Position numbers and translations under genes: made by a program. A stretch of DNA of 25,379 bases from Chitinispirillaceae bacterium (lineage in GTDB: Bacteria > Fibrobacterota > Chitinivibrionia > Chitinivibrionales > Chitinispirillaceae): the NCBI GenBank assembly GCA_016932075.1, contig JAFGDP010000052.1:1-25379 (forward strand), read 5' to 3'. Below are positions 1-8,400 of the stretch, in pieces (the stretch's first letter is position 1; each line of letters opens with the position of its first letter). Under the pieces are notes generated by a model. That model made no database searches. It was not told the origin of the DNA and saw only the letters and a list, made by a program, of their open reading frames with translations.

Positions 1-105
1 ATGGCAGCCCGGCCCGGTACAATGGCAGCCCGGCCCGGTACAATGGCAGCCCGGCCCGGTACAATGGCAGACCGGCCCGGTACAATGGCAGCCCGGCCCG
101 GTATA
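1..105. repeat. Tandem repeat, five 21-bp units
   Basis: Five head-to-tail copies of a GC-rich 21-bp unit beginning ATGGCAGCCCGG run from the first base. The fourth unit has one substitution (GCAGACC for GCAGCCC) and the fifth ends GTATA instead of GTACA. The array probably continues beyond the left edge. Because 21 is a multiple of three, one plus-strand frame reads as a repeated heptapeptide (MAARPGT) and stays open to a TAA at 154-156, but nothing shows that it is translated. The array lies downstream of the minus-strand gene that ends at 140. It is best described as an intergenic minisatellite. Confidence 0.95.
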
Positions 106-125
106 AAACCAGTCTGGAAATACGT

Positions 126-154
126 AAAAAAGAAGGTTATTATGCCGCTTCTTT
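126..154 (-). terminator. Weak candidate intrinsic terminator
   Basis: Read on the minus strand, AAAGAAG (154-148) can pair with CTTCTTT (135-129), followed directly by more T residues. The stem overlaps the last codons and stop of the 140-865 gene. The stem is AT-rich and so weak, but its place and the T-run fit termination of that gene. Confidence 0.3.
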
Positions 155-865
155 AAGCAGCGTCCTCACGCGTTCGTCCCTGTTTCCAAGTTCTTTGAGA
201 AGCCGGACGCAAGCGTGCCATGCTTTTTCCTGTTTTTCCACTGCTTCCCGCTCCTCTTTTGTCGCTGTTCTGGACGCGCCTTTAGTGGCTGCCCGGTTGG
301 AGAGCAGGCCTGAGAGTTTTTCAGCCGACTCTTTGAGTGCCTGCAGCCGTGCGGGATCGACCTGGCGCTCGGACAGGGGCCTGTGGATGTCGGTCATCTC
401 GAGCAGCGCGGCCGCGTCCTTGGCGATTTCCGCGCGCAGGGCCTCCTGGGTGCGCAATTTGCGCGCCGTGCGTTTTGTCACGCCGTCTTTTTCATAGGTT
501 TTGATGCTGAGCGGGACCTCGTTTTTGATAATGGCGTCGGTTTTTGCCATGATTTCAGCGGATGCGCCGGAAAATTCAAGTTCCGACCTGACCGCGTCGA
601 CCGCCGCCATGATGCCCGCATACTCTTTCTGCAGGGACGCGAATGACACCAGCACGTCAATGGTTGCCGCCTTTCCTGACGCCTTTGCCTGGCTCTGGCC
701 AAGGTTCGCGGCCTCGGCATCCATTCCAAATTTCGCGATCGTTTCGAGATCGCGCCGCAGCCCGCCGACTTTCTCGTATTTTGTCAAAAGGTCCGGCGTT
801 TCCGTGATCTGCACCGCAACACGCGTCCGTGCAGCGACCTTTGCATTAAATGCTTTTGCCGACAT
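140..865 (-). CDS. Hypothetical helical protein, 241 aa
   Basis: I do not recognise the family. The protein has no signal peptide or membrane segment and is rich in Ala, Lys, Glu and Leu, so it is predicted to be mostly alpha-helical. The region from about residue 140 to the end is strongly charged and could form a helical bundle or coiled coil. The start is well supported: AAAGGAG lies six bases before the ATG at 865-863. The gene stands alone, divergent from the histidine kinase at 1213. The length, open frame and good ribosome binding site make it a likely real cytoplasmic protein, but no function can be given. Confidence 0.75.
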   Translation of the reverse strand: MSAKAFNAKVAARTRVAVQITETPDLLTKYEKVGGLRRDLETIAKFGMDAEAANLGQSQAKASGKAATIDVLVSFASLQKEYAGIMAAVDAVRSELEFSGASAEIMAKTDAIIKNEVPLSIKTYEKDGVTKRTARKLRTQEALRAEIAKDAAALLEMTDIHRPLSERQVDPARLQALKESAEKLSGLLSNRAATKGASRTATKEEREAVEKQEKAWHACVRLLKELGNRDERVRTLLKEAA

Positions 866-935
866 GGGTGACTCCTTTCACTGGGTGGTGAGAAATCCCT
901 TATGTTCCTGTTGTGCAGGAAGATAAAGCATATCC

Positions 936-965
936 AAAATAATAATGATGCGATGAAAAAAGCAA
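936..965 (-). promoter_or_regulatory. Weak candidate promoter for the 140-865 gene
   Basis: On the minus strand, TTGCTT (965-960) and TATTTT (941-936) are separated by 18 bp. The predicted transcript would begin roughly 60 bp before the ATG at 865. Both boxes are imperfect and the surroundings are AT-rich, so a chance match is possible. Confidence 0.22.
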
Positions 966-1120
966 TTTATTTTTGGGAAGGCGCCAGAAGGGAAAGAATA
1001 AAGGATAAACTCTGGAGGACTAATAAGTTTAGCAATTATGCTGAGCACGGATAGAGGGTAAACTTTTAAATATGGTTTTGTGTTTATGGAATTATATATT
1101 AGAGTTTATACTAGTGGTAG

Positions 1121-1149
1121 TTGGGCAAAATTCTTGCGGCAATTATAAT
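1121..1149 (+). promoter_or_regulatory. Candidate sigma70-type promoter for hybrid kinase
   Basis: TTGGGC (1121-1126) is followed after exactly 17 bp by a perfect TATAAT (1144-1149). Transcription would start near 1156, leaving a leader of about 57 nt before the ATG at 1213. The same stretch also contains a GG-N10-GC arrangement (GG at 1124-1125, GC at 1136-1137) like the -24/-12 elements of sigma54. The sigma70 reading is preferred because of the perfect -10 box and ideal spacing. Confidence 0.55.
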
Positions 1150-1212
1150 ACAAAATAGGCCGGTGCCGAAAAACAGCTGCCCATCCATGGGCACGAAGAA
1201 CTTGGAGATGTA

Positions 1213-3534
1213 ATGACTGTGAAAAAAGATTTGGATGGCGATCAAAGAAGCCAAGTTATATCAAGTAGCGATCCTCAAAGCGAAGCCGGCCTTTTCCGGA
1301 AGATTGTCGAACAGATACATGAGGGCATCTGGATCATTGACAAGAATTCAAATACCACTTTTGTGAATTATCGCATGTCAGAAATGCTTGGATATTCAAT
1401 TGACGAAATGCTTGGGAAGTCCCTTTTTTCTTTTATGAGCAAAGACACTGTTCCGGTTGCCGAGAAAATGGTTTCCCGCCGAATGCAAGGTATAAAGGAA
1501 TCACATGATTTTAAATTCATGAAAAAGGACGGCACGCCTTTGATAGCCAGTCTTGGCGCTTCACCGCTTTTTGATGAAAATGACGAGTATTCAGGTGCCG
1601 TTGCAGGGGTACAAGACATAACTGAACGCAGACGAACCGAAGAAGCGCTTGCGGCCAGCGAAAGAAGGTTCATGAGTCTGTGTGAACATTCCTTTGATGG
1701 AATTACCATTATCGGCGACAATGGACAAGTACTATACGAAAGTCCAAACCTTGCGCAAATACTGGGTTATCAGCTTGGAGAAAGAATCGGCGTCGGCATA
1801 TTTGAAAGCGTTCATCCAGACGACCTTACGAAAACACAGGAAGCATTCCTTATGGCGGTCCAGAACCCGAATCAGATATTTCGTCTTGATCTGCGGATAC
1901 GTCATAAAAATGAAATGTGGCGCTGGATTGAGTGCGCAGGCAGGAATATGACTGCAAATTCCGATATCGGTGGAATTTTAATAAATTATCGCGATATTAC
2001 AGAGCGTAAAAAAGCTGAGGAAGCTCTCTTGGAAAGTGAACAAAAGTTTAAATCAATAATCGACACAAGCCAGGAGTGGATCTGGGCAATTGACACTGAA
2101 GCACGGCATACATACTGCAATCCTGCGCTTGATAAGATACTCGGATACAATCCTTCAGAGTTCTACGGTATTGATGCTTATAGTTTCATGCATCCAGAAG
2201 ACGCCGCTATTATCAGGAAAGAATTTCCGGAATATGTTGCAAAGAAAAAAGGATGGACCGGGCTTGTCGTGCGTTGGAGGCATAAAGACGGCTCCTACCG
2301 GTTTCTCGAAAGCAATTCAACACCGATTCTTGGCCCGGATGGGGAATTATTAGGATTCTGGGGGGCAGATCGAGATGTTACTGATCGATTGAAGCTGGAG
2401 CAACAAATTCATCAGTCACAAAAACTTGAATCACTCGGGCTCTTGGCCGGCGGCATTGCGCATGATTTCAATAATCTTATGGGGGGTATTTTCGGTTACA
2501 TCGATCTCGCATTGGCAACTTCAACTGATAGAAACGTTTCCGATTATCTCTCATCGGCAATAGGTGCCATTGATCGCGCACGTAATCTTACGGGCCAGCT
2601 CCTTACTTTTGCCAAAGGCGGCGCCCCTATTCGTGAAATATGCGATCTTTCATCTGTGATACGAGATGCTTCGAAATTTGCACTCAGCGGCTCAAATGTA
2701 TCGTCGGTATTTGATATTGCCGATAATCTATGGCTATGTAATTTTGACAGGAATCAAATCATCCAAGTAATTGACAATATTGTAATCAATGCTCAACAAG
2801 CCATGCCAATGGGCGGCACTGTTAGCATTTCTGCCATCAATATTTCCTTTGAAGCTGGTGAAAAAGGCGCTCTCAAGGCTGGTAATTACGTGAGAATATC
2901 AATACATGATGAAGGCACAGGCATTCCTGATGATATTATACCGCGGATTTTCGACCCATTTTTCACCACAAAGCAGAAAGGAAGTGGGCTCGGGCTGTCC
3001 ATATGTCACTCAATAATAAAACGGCACGACGGATGGATTGATGTTGAATCGATATATAGGAAGGGTACGACATTCCACATTTACTTACCCGCTTCTGTTG
3101 AGGAACCTGTACAAGTTGATTCTGCAAAGACGGTTTCTGTCCATAGAGGCAGCGGCAGGATACTTATTATGGACGATGAGGAAATAGTACGGCGTGCTAC
3201 GAGTAAATTGATTAATTTACTGGGTTATACTGTTGAATGCAAACGTGAGGGAAGAGAGACACTGTCATTCATAAATGAAGAAATTCAAGCGGGTCGTTCA
3301 TTTACCGCAATACTTCTGGATCTGACCATTCCCGGAGGGATGGATGGAAAAGAGGTTGCTAAAGAGCTTCAGAAACTGAATTTGAAAACACCAGTTTTTG
3401 TTGCAAGCGGCTATTCGAATGATCCTGTCATGGCCCATCCAAATGATTATGGTTTTACAGACAGTATTTGTAAGCCTTTCACCATTGATGAGCTTTCAGC
3501 TATGTTTAATAGACATTTACATCAAGCGCAATAA
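1213..3534 (+). CDS. PAS-PAS-PAS hybrid sensor histidine kinase with receiver
   Basis: A 773-aa hybrid sensor kinase that should autophosphorylate on His and pass the phosphate to its own Asp. Three PAS sensor modules occupy about residues 25-140, 150-266 and 278-392, each ending in a DITER/DVTDR linker. The dimerisation/phosphoacceptor region follows with GGIAHDFNN (His417). The ATP-binding domain shows the N-box around Asn526, DEGTG (566-570), FDPFFTT and GSGLGL (590-595). The C-terminal receiver has the acidic pair Asp654/Asp655, phosphoacceptor Asp703 and Lys754. There is no transmembrane segment or signal peptide, so it should sense a cytoplasmic signal. No response regulator with an output domain is adjacent, so its phosphorelay partner is unknown. 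GGAG five bases before the ATG supports the start. Codon use is more AT-rich than in most neighbours, which may indicate transfer. Confidence 0.95.
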   Translation: MTVKKDLDGDQRSQVISSSDPQSEAGLFRKIVEQIHEGIWIIDKNSNTTFVNYRMSEMLGYSIDEMLGKSLFSFMSKDTVPVAEKMVSRRMQGIKESHDFKFMKKDGTPLIASLGASPLFDENDEYSGAVAGVQDITERRRTEEALAASERRFMSLCEHSFDGITIIGDNGQVLYESPNLAQILGYQLGERIGVGIFESVHPDDLTKTQEAFLMAVQNPNQIFRLDLRIRHKNEMWRWIECAGRNMTANSDIGGILINYRDITERKKAEEALLESEQKFKSIIDTSQEWIWAIDTEARHTYCNPALDKILGYNPSEFYGIDAYSFMHPEDAAIIRKEFPEYVAKKKGWTGLVVRWRHKDGSYRFLESNSTPILGPDGELLGFWGADRDVTDRLKLEQQIHQSQKLESLGLLAGGIAHDFNNLMGGIFGYIDLALATSTDRNVSDYLSSAIGAIDRARNLTGQLLTFAKGGAPIREICDLSSVIRDASKFALSGSNVSSVFDIADNLWLCNFDRNQIIQVIDNIVINAQQAMPMGGTVSISAINISFEAGEKGALKAGNYVRISIHDEGTGIPDDIIPRIFDPFFTTKQKGSGLGLSICHSIIKRHDGWIDVESIYRKGTTFHIYLPASVEEPVQVDSAKTVSVHRGSGRILIMDDEEIVRRATSKLINLLGYTVECKREGRETLSFINEEIQAGRSFTAILLDLTIPGGMDGKEVAKELQKLNLKTPVFVASGYSNDPVMAHPNDYGFTDSICKPFTIDELSAMFNRHLHQAQ

Positions 3535-3537
3535 GAT

Positions 3538-3570
3538 ATCCACCCTTCGCCATCGTGGCTTCGGGTGGAT
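3538..3570. repeat. Hairpin-forming inverted repeat after the kinase gene
   Basis: ATCCACCC (3538-3545) and GGGTGGAT (3563-3570) are perfect inverted arms. Inside them GCCA (3549-3552) pairs with TGGC (3556-3559), with matching TTC on both sides. It begins three bases after the stop at 3534. No T-tract follows, so it is a poor intrinsic terminator and may be a dispersed palindromic repeat. Confidence 0.7.
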
Positions 3571-3628
3571 TGTGGCACCGGCTCAAGACAAAGAAGAATT
3601 GCCGCGAGAACATCGGCCAACAGCCGCA

Positions 3629-3746
3629 GCCCAACATTTTGCGCAGCTTACAAAGGTACAATCACCCCGTCATGTCGGCCTGTCATGTCGATTACTCCGT
3701 CAGGCCTCCGTCGGGGCGATTAAATTATAGGCGCAAAACGTCGGGC
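3629..3746 (+). repeat. 118-bp imperfect inverted repeat, attC-like
   Basis: Three nested pairs of arms form one long imperfect hairpin: 3629-3644 with 3731-3746 (14 of 16 pair), 3660-3669 with 3712-3721 (9 of 10) and 3677-3682 with 3701-3706 (6 of 6), closing an 18-nt loop. The left outer arm starts GCCCAAC, which fits the integron attC R'' box RYYYAAC. The right arm ends GTCGGGC, one base from the R' box GTTRRRY. Unequal left and right spacers leave unpaired bases, as in real attC sites. No integrase is visible here, so a lone degenerate cassette site is only one explanation. A MITE-like repeat is the alternative. Confidence 0.45.
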
Positions 3747-3760
3747 GGGTGCGGTAAACG

Positions 3761-4213
3761 TTGCTAGTATGTCCAAAGAGCAAGGGAAATACGTTTAATG
3801 TGTGCAAATATGTCGCGGATGATAGCGATGCGGAATTGCCGGTGCTTAATCAAATCCCGGCAAATAATCTGATGAAGTATGGGTCTATCGTTTTATGTTC
3901 CGGCGTATACGGGGGCGGAGTACCTAGAGGTTTGCTGGTGTGGCTAAGTCAACTGGAAAGAACATCGCTGCAAAAAAACGCGAAGATTTACGTGTTGTTA
4001 ACGTGGTTTGGCAGAGGGCAATCAGATAAAAGCGCGATAAAAGAATTGAAGGATATACTTGAAAAGAAAAACATGAGCCTTGAAAACGACTGCATGACTT
4101 GTTATGGTAAAGGAATGGGAGTTATCAGGCAAGGTCATCCGAATAAGGAAGATTGTGAAAAAGCAGTAACCTGGGTGATGGCACGAACCTCTCGGTCGCC
4201 TCGCCCTGCCTGA
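3761..4213 (+). CDS. Flavodoxin-like protein, start possibly lost
   Basis: The 150-residue product resembles small flavodoxin-domain proteins of the Flavodoxin_3 type. Near the N-terminus VCPKSKGNT matches a flavodoxin phosphate-binding loop, residues 41-66 match the second flavin-loop region (SGVYGGGVP), and CYGKG (114-118) followed by HPNKED (126-131) resembles the family C-terminus. It would bind FMN and carry electrons in the cytoplasm. The only usable start is TTG at 3761. An in-frame TAA lies two codons upstream (3755-3757), there is no convincing ribosome binding site, and the first beta strand is shorter than usual, so the 5' end may be eroded. The stop lies inside a palindrome, giving an odd last ten residues. 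It begins 14 bp after the attC-like element. It may be a decayed or cassette-borne gene. Confidence 0.6.
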   Translation: MLVCPKSKGNTFNVCKYVADDSDAELPVLNQIPANNLMKYGSIVLCSGVYGGGVPRGLLVWLSQLERTSLQKNAKIYVLLTWFGRGQSDKSAIKELKDILEKKNMSLENDCMTCYGKGMGVIRQGHPNKEDCEKAVTWVMARTSRSPRPA

Positions 4214-4228
4214 GGTCAGGCAGGGCGA
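4201..4228. repeat. 28-bp near-perfect palindrome between convergent genes
   Basis: Arms of 13 bp (4201-4213 and 4216-4228) are perfect inverted copies around a GG centre. The TGA stop of the flavodoxin-like ORF is the last three bases of the left arm. The element lies between convergent genes (the opposite-strand lipoprotein ends at 4262). It could act as a bidirectional stem-loop terminator, but neither side has a T-tract, so a dispersed intergenic palindrome is equally likely. Confidence 0.8.
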
Positions 4229-4261
4229 ATGCAGGATGAACGGCTTTGGAAAACCTGTTTG

Positions 4262-5362
4262 CTAGGGTTTGTTCCTCCCGAACAGCCGCTCCAGCATCTC
4301 TCCTGAGCGCGGTCTGCGCAGCGCCTGAATACGCGACGTCTTTTTTTCCAGCCCTGCCGGTTGCTGGTTTTCCCACGAGGCGGTGAGCGGAGCGTAGGCG
4401 TTGTAATAATGCAGGGCGAACAGATACCCTTTTCCGTCAAACGAAGCGCCCGAGTCCCAGGTCGCCGGGGACGGGCCGTTGACCGGCACGACCGAAACGA
4501 GAAGGATTTCGTACTGCTTCATCGGATCGGTCAGGGAGTCCTGGTAGAAGAAGGAGTGCGGTATCACGATCTGGGTGTCAACGCTGAAGGTGTCGAGAAT
4601 GTCGATCACTGTTTCAGGGTACAACACATAGAGGAGGCACTCGATGCCGTACCACTGCGCGCCGACATTTTTCCACACCGCCTTGAGGTCCTCGTCGAGC
4701 TTGATGCTTTTGGCATTTTCAAGGAACTTGAGATAGTCAACGCTGTCGTACCGCGCGTCGTGCATGTCGTAAAACGCGAGATCGTCGTCGTCGAGCAGTC
4801 CGGGAAACGCCGCCGTGTCGCTGACCGTGTCATGCTCCGGGACCGTGGAGGTGTCGGAGGGAAAATAGGGGATCCTGATCGAGAGGGCGAGCGCGTTGGC
4901 GGTATCCCGTAAAAACGATTCGTACTGGACGCTTGCCAGGCTCGGGAAGATCCGGTTGCTGATGTTGTATCCTTCGAAAAAGGAAACCATCCGCTGATGT
5001 TCCGTATAGTCCAACCCGTGGGCGCCGAGGTTTACCGTGGCGGTCCGGACCGGCGGTTTCGATGAAATGGAGAGATAGGCATTGATGCTGTCGTAGTCAT
5101 AGGCGGTGTCGCCCGGAAGGCCGTCGTACACGAGCCCGAACAGCATGAGCGGCGGGACCTCGCCGATGATGATTTTCGCGGTGTCGCGCAGGGTATCAAA
5201 GCGGATCACCGTATCCTTGATGCGGAGCGTGTCGCGTATGCTCAGCGTGTCGATGATGTAGGTGATGGTTTCAGGGCCCTGCTGGCAGGAGCCGAACAGG
5301 AGCGGCAGCGTGATGATGGCGCACAGGGCGATCGCGAGGAACGTGGAAAATGATCGTCGCAT
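4262..5362 (-). CDS. Probable lipoprotein with Asp-Thr-rich N-terminus
   Basis: The family is not recognised. The 366-aa product starts with a basic, then hydrophobic signal ending LLFGSC, so Cys26 is a plausible lipidated residue. The -3 Phe is not ideal for a lipobox. Residues 38-62 contain five Asp-Thr triplets (DTL, DTL, DTV, DTL, DTA) at about six-residue spacing, with DTA and DSI following by residue 93. The rest is a soluble domain of unknown fold. It is the gene after the protease/beta-barrel gene, 59 bp downstream on the same strand, suggesting one operon and a shared envelope role. An AGGA lies a few bases before the start. The C-terminus is basic and Arg-rich. Export seems likely; function is unknown. 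Confidence 0.8.
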   Translation of the reverse strand: MRRSFSTFLAIALCAIITLPLLFGSCQQGPETITYIIDTLSIRDTLRIKDTVIRFDTLRDTAKIIIGEVPPLMLFGLVYDGLPGDTAYDYDSINAYLSISSKPPVRTATVNLGAHGLDYTEHQRMVSFFEGYNISNRIFPSLASVQYESFLRDTANALALSIRIPYFPSDTSTVPEHDTVSDTAAFPGLLDDDDLAFYDMHDARYDSVDYLKFLENAKSIKLDEDLKAVWKNVGAQWYGIECLLYVLYPETVIDILDTFSVDTQIVIPHSFFYQDSLTDPMKQYEILLVSVVPVNGPSPATWDSGASFDGKGYLFALHYYNAYAPLTASWENQQPAGLEKKTSRIQALRRPRSGEMLERLFGRNKP

Positions 5363-5383
5363 GAAAGGATCCTTTCTGTGAAG

Positions 5384-5402
5384 GGCGGCCGACGGGGCCG
5401 CC
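5384..5402 (-). promoter_or_regulatory. GC-rich hairpin between barrel and lipoprotein genes
   Basis: GGCGGCC (5384-5390) and GGCCGCC (5396-5402) form a 7-bp all-GC stem with a 5-nt loop. It lies 19 bp beyond the stop of the protease/barrel gene and about 20 bp before the lipoprotein start. There is no T-tract, so it may stabilise transcript ends or reduce read-through rather than terminate fully. Confidence 0.4.
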
Positions 5403-5421
5403 GCGTTACATAATCACGGTC

Positions 5422-8400
5422 TCAGTTCGACAGGTACAGGTCGAATGAAAACCTGTTTTTATCGAGACGCCAGATTTTCGACGGCAGCAGGGCTCCGTTG
5501 CGCGTTTCGTATTCGATGCGCAGGATCCTGCCGTCGAGGCTCAGGCGCCGCGCCCAGGAGAACGCGAAGAAGCCGCGCCAGTTTTCAAACAGGACAAAAG
5601 GGATTTCGAGCCGCAGGCCCGCGTCCTTGAGATAGGACTTGCCGATGCGAAACGGGTCGAACGACGGTCCCATGCCGAGAAAATCGGAAAGCGTGCTTTC
5701 GCGCAGGTCAACGTTCCACACGCCGGCGGCCTCGGCAAATCCGGTCGCGTAGATCCCCTGGACCAGCAGGCCGAGCGGTTTGAACGTGAGCCCGCGAATG
5801 ATTTCATAGGTGTATTCGGCGTTCAGGTACATGATGCGGTTGCCGGCAAGGAGGTCGTGGCGGTCCGTGTCGGTTTTTCTGGTGGACGTAAGGTAGAGGC
5901 TGTCGTAGGTGGCCGGGGAAAGCCAACGATAGACCATGAAGCTGTCGATGACGGTGCCGGTATCGATCGGGTCGAATGAATAGGGATAGGCGCTCAAAAA
6001 AGAGCCGGCGCGATACTCAAGCGGGTACACGCTTCCGTATTCAGGAAGCTTCCGGTCGCAGGAGCCGAAAAAGGCGTTGAACGTCCCAAGATGGCGGTGG
6101 CGGCCGAAAAGAGGGAAGCGTTCCACGGCCGCGACTTCCGCGCGGGAGAAGCTTTCCCGTTGAAGGACGGAAGAGATGCACCCGGTTTGTTCGCCGTTCA
6201 CGGTTTTGTTGATAACGAGCAAGGGAACCGCGGCGTTGCCGGTTTCAACTATCGTGTCGCCCGCGGATCGCAGAACGCCCGCATTAAACGCGCTGTTGAT
6301 CAGGCTGTAACGCAGGTTGAAAACCCTTGCTTTTTTCGCGATCACCTGGGCCGGGCTGATATGCTCGCAGCGCCACGAAACGCTCGACAGGAAATCATTA
6401 TACACGGTAAAGTCATGATAATAGTCGAGCCAGGTAAGCGTGTCGAGCATCCGCGTATTTTCCCTTATATGGTCCGCCAGGGCGGGGTTTGATGAAGAGT
6501 TAAGCAGGTACTGGGTCAGGTCCTTGGCCCCGTCGGTACCGGGAAAATGCGGAAGGGTATATACGCGCGTCTCGAGCCGTCTCTGCAGGTTTATTATATT
6601 GGCGTCGACCCGTACGTTCCTATAGGCAAAGTCACCGAAGAGAAGATGGTGTCTGTCGAGCTGCAGCCCTCCCTGGATGCCTGCTTCGTCAAAGGTCTGC
6701 CGATAGCTGAACGACCCCTTTACCGGATAGAGGAATTTGCTGATGAGGGTGTCAGGCCCGCTTCCCGTTCTCGCAATGATATCGCCGGCGGCGGGTTCGA
6801 GCGAAGCATCGAGCGGTTCCGCAGTGAACGGGTCTTCCTCGCGGATCTGGTCCTTTGTTCCATACACGCTCAGGCGCGGCTGGAAGGTACGGTTCTGGCC
6901 CATGATTTTCGGCAACCGTATATTTCCCATGGCTCCGATGCCCCATGACAGCCCGGCACTGCTTGTGGGCGATTTACCGCCGTATACGAATCCCATGAGG
7001 TCGGCATGGCCTGAAAGCTCGCCCAGAAGGAACTGCATGCCGCCCTTGATGTGCGCGTCGCCGACGCTGTCGGTTATGTAGGCAGGGGAGAACGACACAA
7101 ACGGGCTGACGTCCCACATGGTGTATGCCGGCTTGTACGGAGAGAGGGTGTACTGGTACGGTCGCAGCGTACGCGTCCCGTCGTCGGCACCGGAGGCGAA
7201 ACAGTAGGGCGAGCGGGTCCGCGTGCGGTAGTCGCGCTCCACGTTGTGGATGACCACCTCCTGAAAGCCGCGCGAGGGGATGGAATAGATGCTGTAATCC
7301 GCCGCGTGGAACCCGGTGAAGTAGATCCGCGCATTGTCGCGGTCGATCGACGGATGGAACGCGCCGCCGAGTACGTTGGTGATCTGTTCGGCGTCGATAC
7401 GGGCAGGGGCCTTTTCCCGTGCGGGAGCGCTGTCCGGCCGTGCCGGGGAATCCTGTGCCACGGCACTGTCGTTCGGTGCGATGGTATCCTGCCCGGCTGC
7501 CCGCGCGGTATCGCGCGCCAGAACAGCGGCAAGGTCCATGCGGTAAATGTTGAAAATGCCGGTGCGGTCCGATGAGAAGTAGAGCGTTTTGCCGTCCGGC
7601 GACAGGCACGGGTCACGCTCGTCCGCCGTGGAGTGCACCAGGAGGCGGAACCCGAGGCCGGCGGCGAAGTTGAGCGATTCCGGGAAAAAGAGCGTGTCCG
7701 TGAGCTTGCGTGACTTGTCGAGCGGCTCGGCGTCCGCATTGACCATGGCGATGTCCCGGTCGGCGCCGTTGAAAATGCCCAGAACAATATGCTTCCCATC
7801 CGGCGTCCAGCAGGGCGAGAAAAGCTGGGTGCCGTTAGCAAAGTTGGTGAGCTGTCGCCGGTTCCTGCCGTCGCCGTCGATCAGCATCAGGTTCTGCATG
7901 CCGCCCCGGTTCTCAATGTAGGCAATGGTTTTTCCGTCACGCGACAGGGCAGGGTCCATGGCGCGCGCATGCCAGGTGATGGGCGTTTCGGTTTTCCGAT
8001 TGATATAGCAGCGGTACAGGTCGAGGTAGGCCGCCTGCTTGTTCCAGCGCGAATAGAGAACGCTCTTGGCGTCGGGGAACCACTGGATGCGCGAATCCAC
8101 GGTCTTGTCCTCGGGCAGAAGCCGGCGCGCGACCTTGGCCCGCTTGTCCCACACGTAGAGATGCGTATAGCGCACGTCAAATCCCCTGTTCGACACAAAC
8201 GCGCACCGCTCGTCGTCCGGGGATATTGAAGGGAACTGGTCCCAGAACCCGCCGTCAAAATAGAGACTGCCTTCACGCACATTGCCCTGCACCGGCGCGA
8301 CCGCCCTGCCGTATTTTTCCCTGAGCGCCTTTTTCCACATGTCATAGAGCTGCCTGCCGCTCTTGCCGGTCGCTTTTTTAAGGGAACCGTCAAAGTTGAA

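Larger units (their letters stand above)
866..1212. other. Divergent intergenic region, AT-rich
   Basis: This 347-bp spacer between divergent genes has no plausible ORF. It is clearly more AT-rich than most of the window. It holds a good plus-strand promoter candidate (1121-1149), a weak minus-strand candidate (936-965) and the ribosome binding site GGAG at 1204-1207 of the kinase gene. No tRNA or strong hairpin was seen. Confidence 0.7.

Noticed and set aside
195..926. Plus-strand ORFs over the 140-865 gene
   Set aside because: They are shadow frames of the minus-strand gene, with no ribosome binding site; the minus frame has a strong one.
1123..1138. sigma54 promoter (GG-N10-GC)
   Set aside because: The -24/-12 match has three mismatches outside the core, and the same stretch fits a sigma70 promoter with a perfect -10 and 17-bp spacing better.
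3555..3767. Small plus-strand ORFs after the kinase gene
   Set aside because: They run through the inverted repeat region, have no clear ribosome binding site and show no protein-like pattern.
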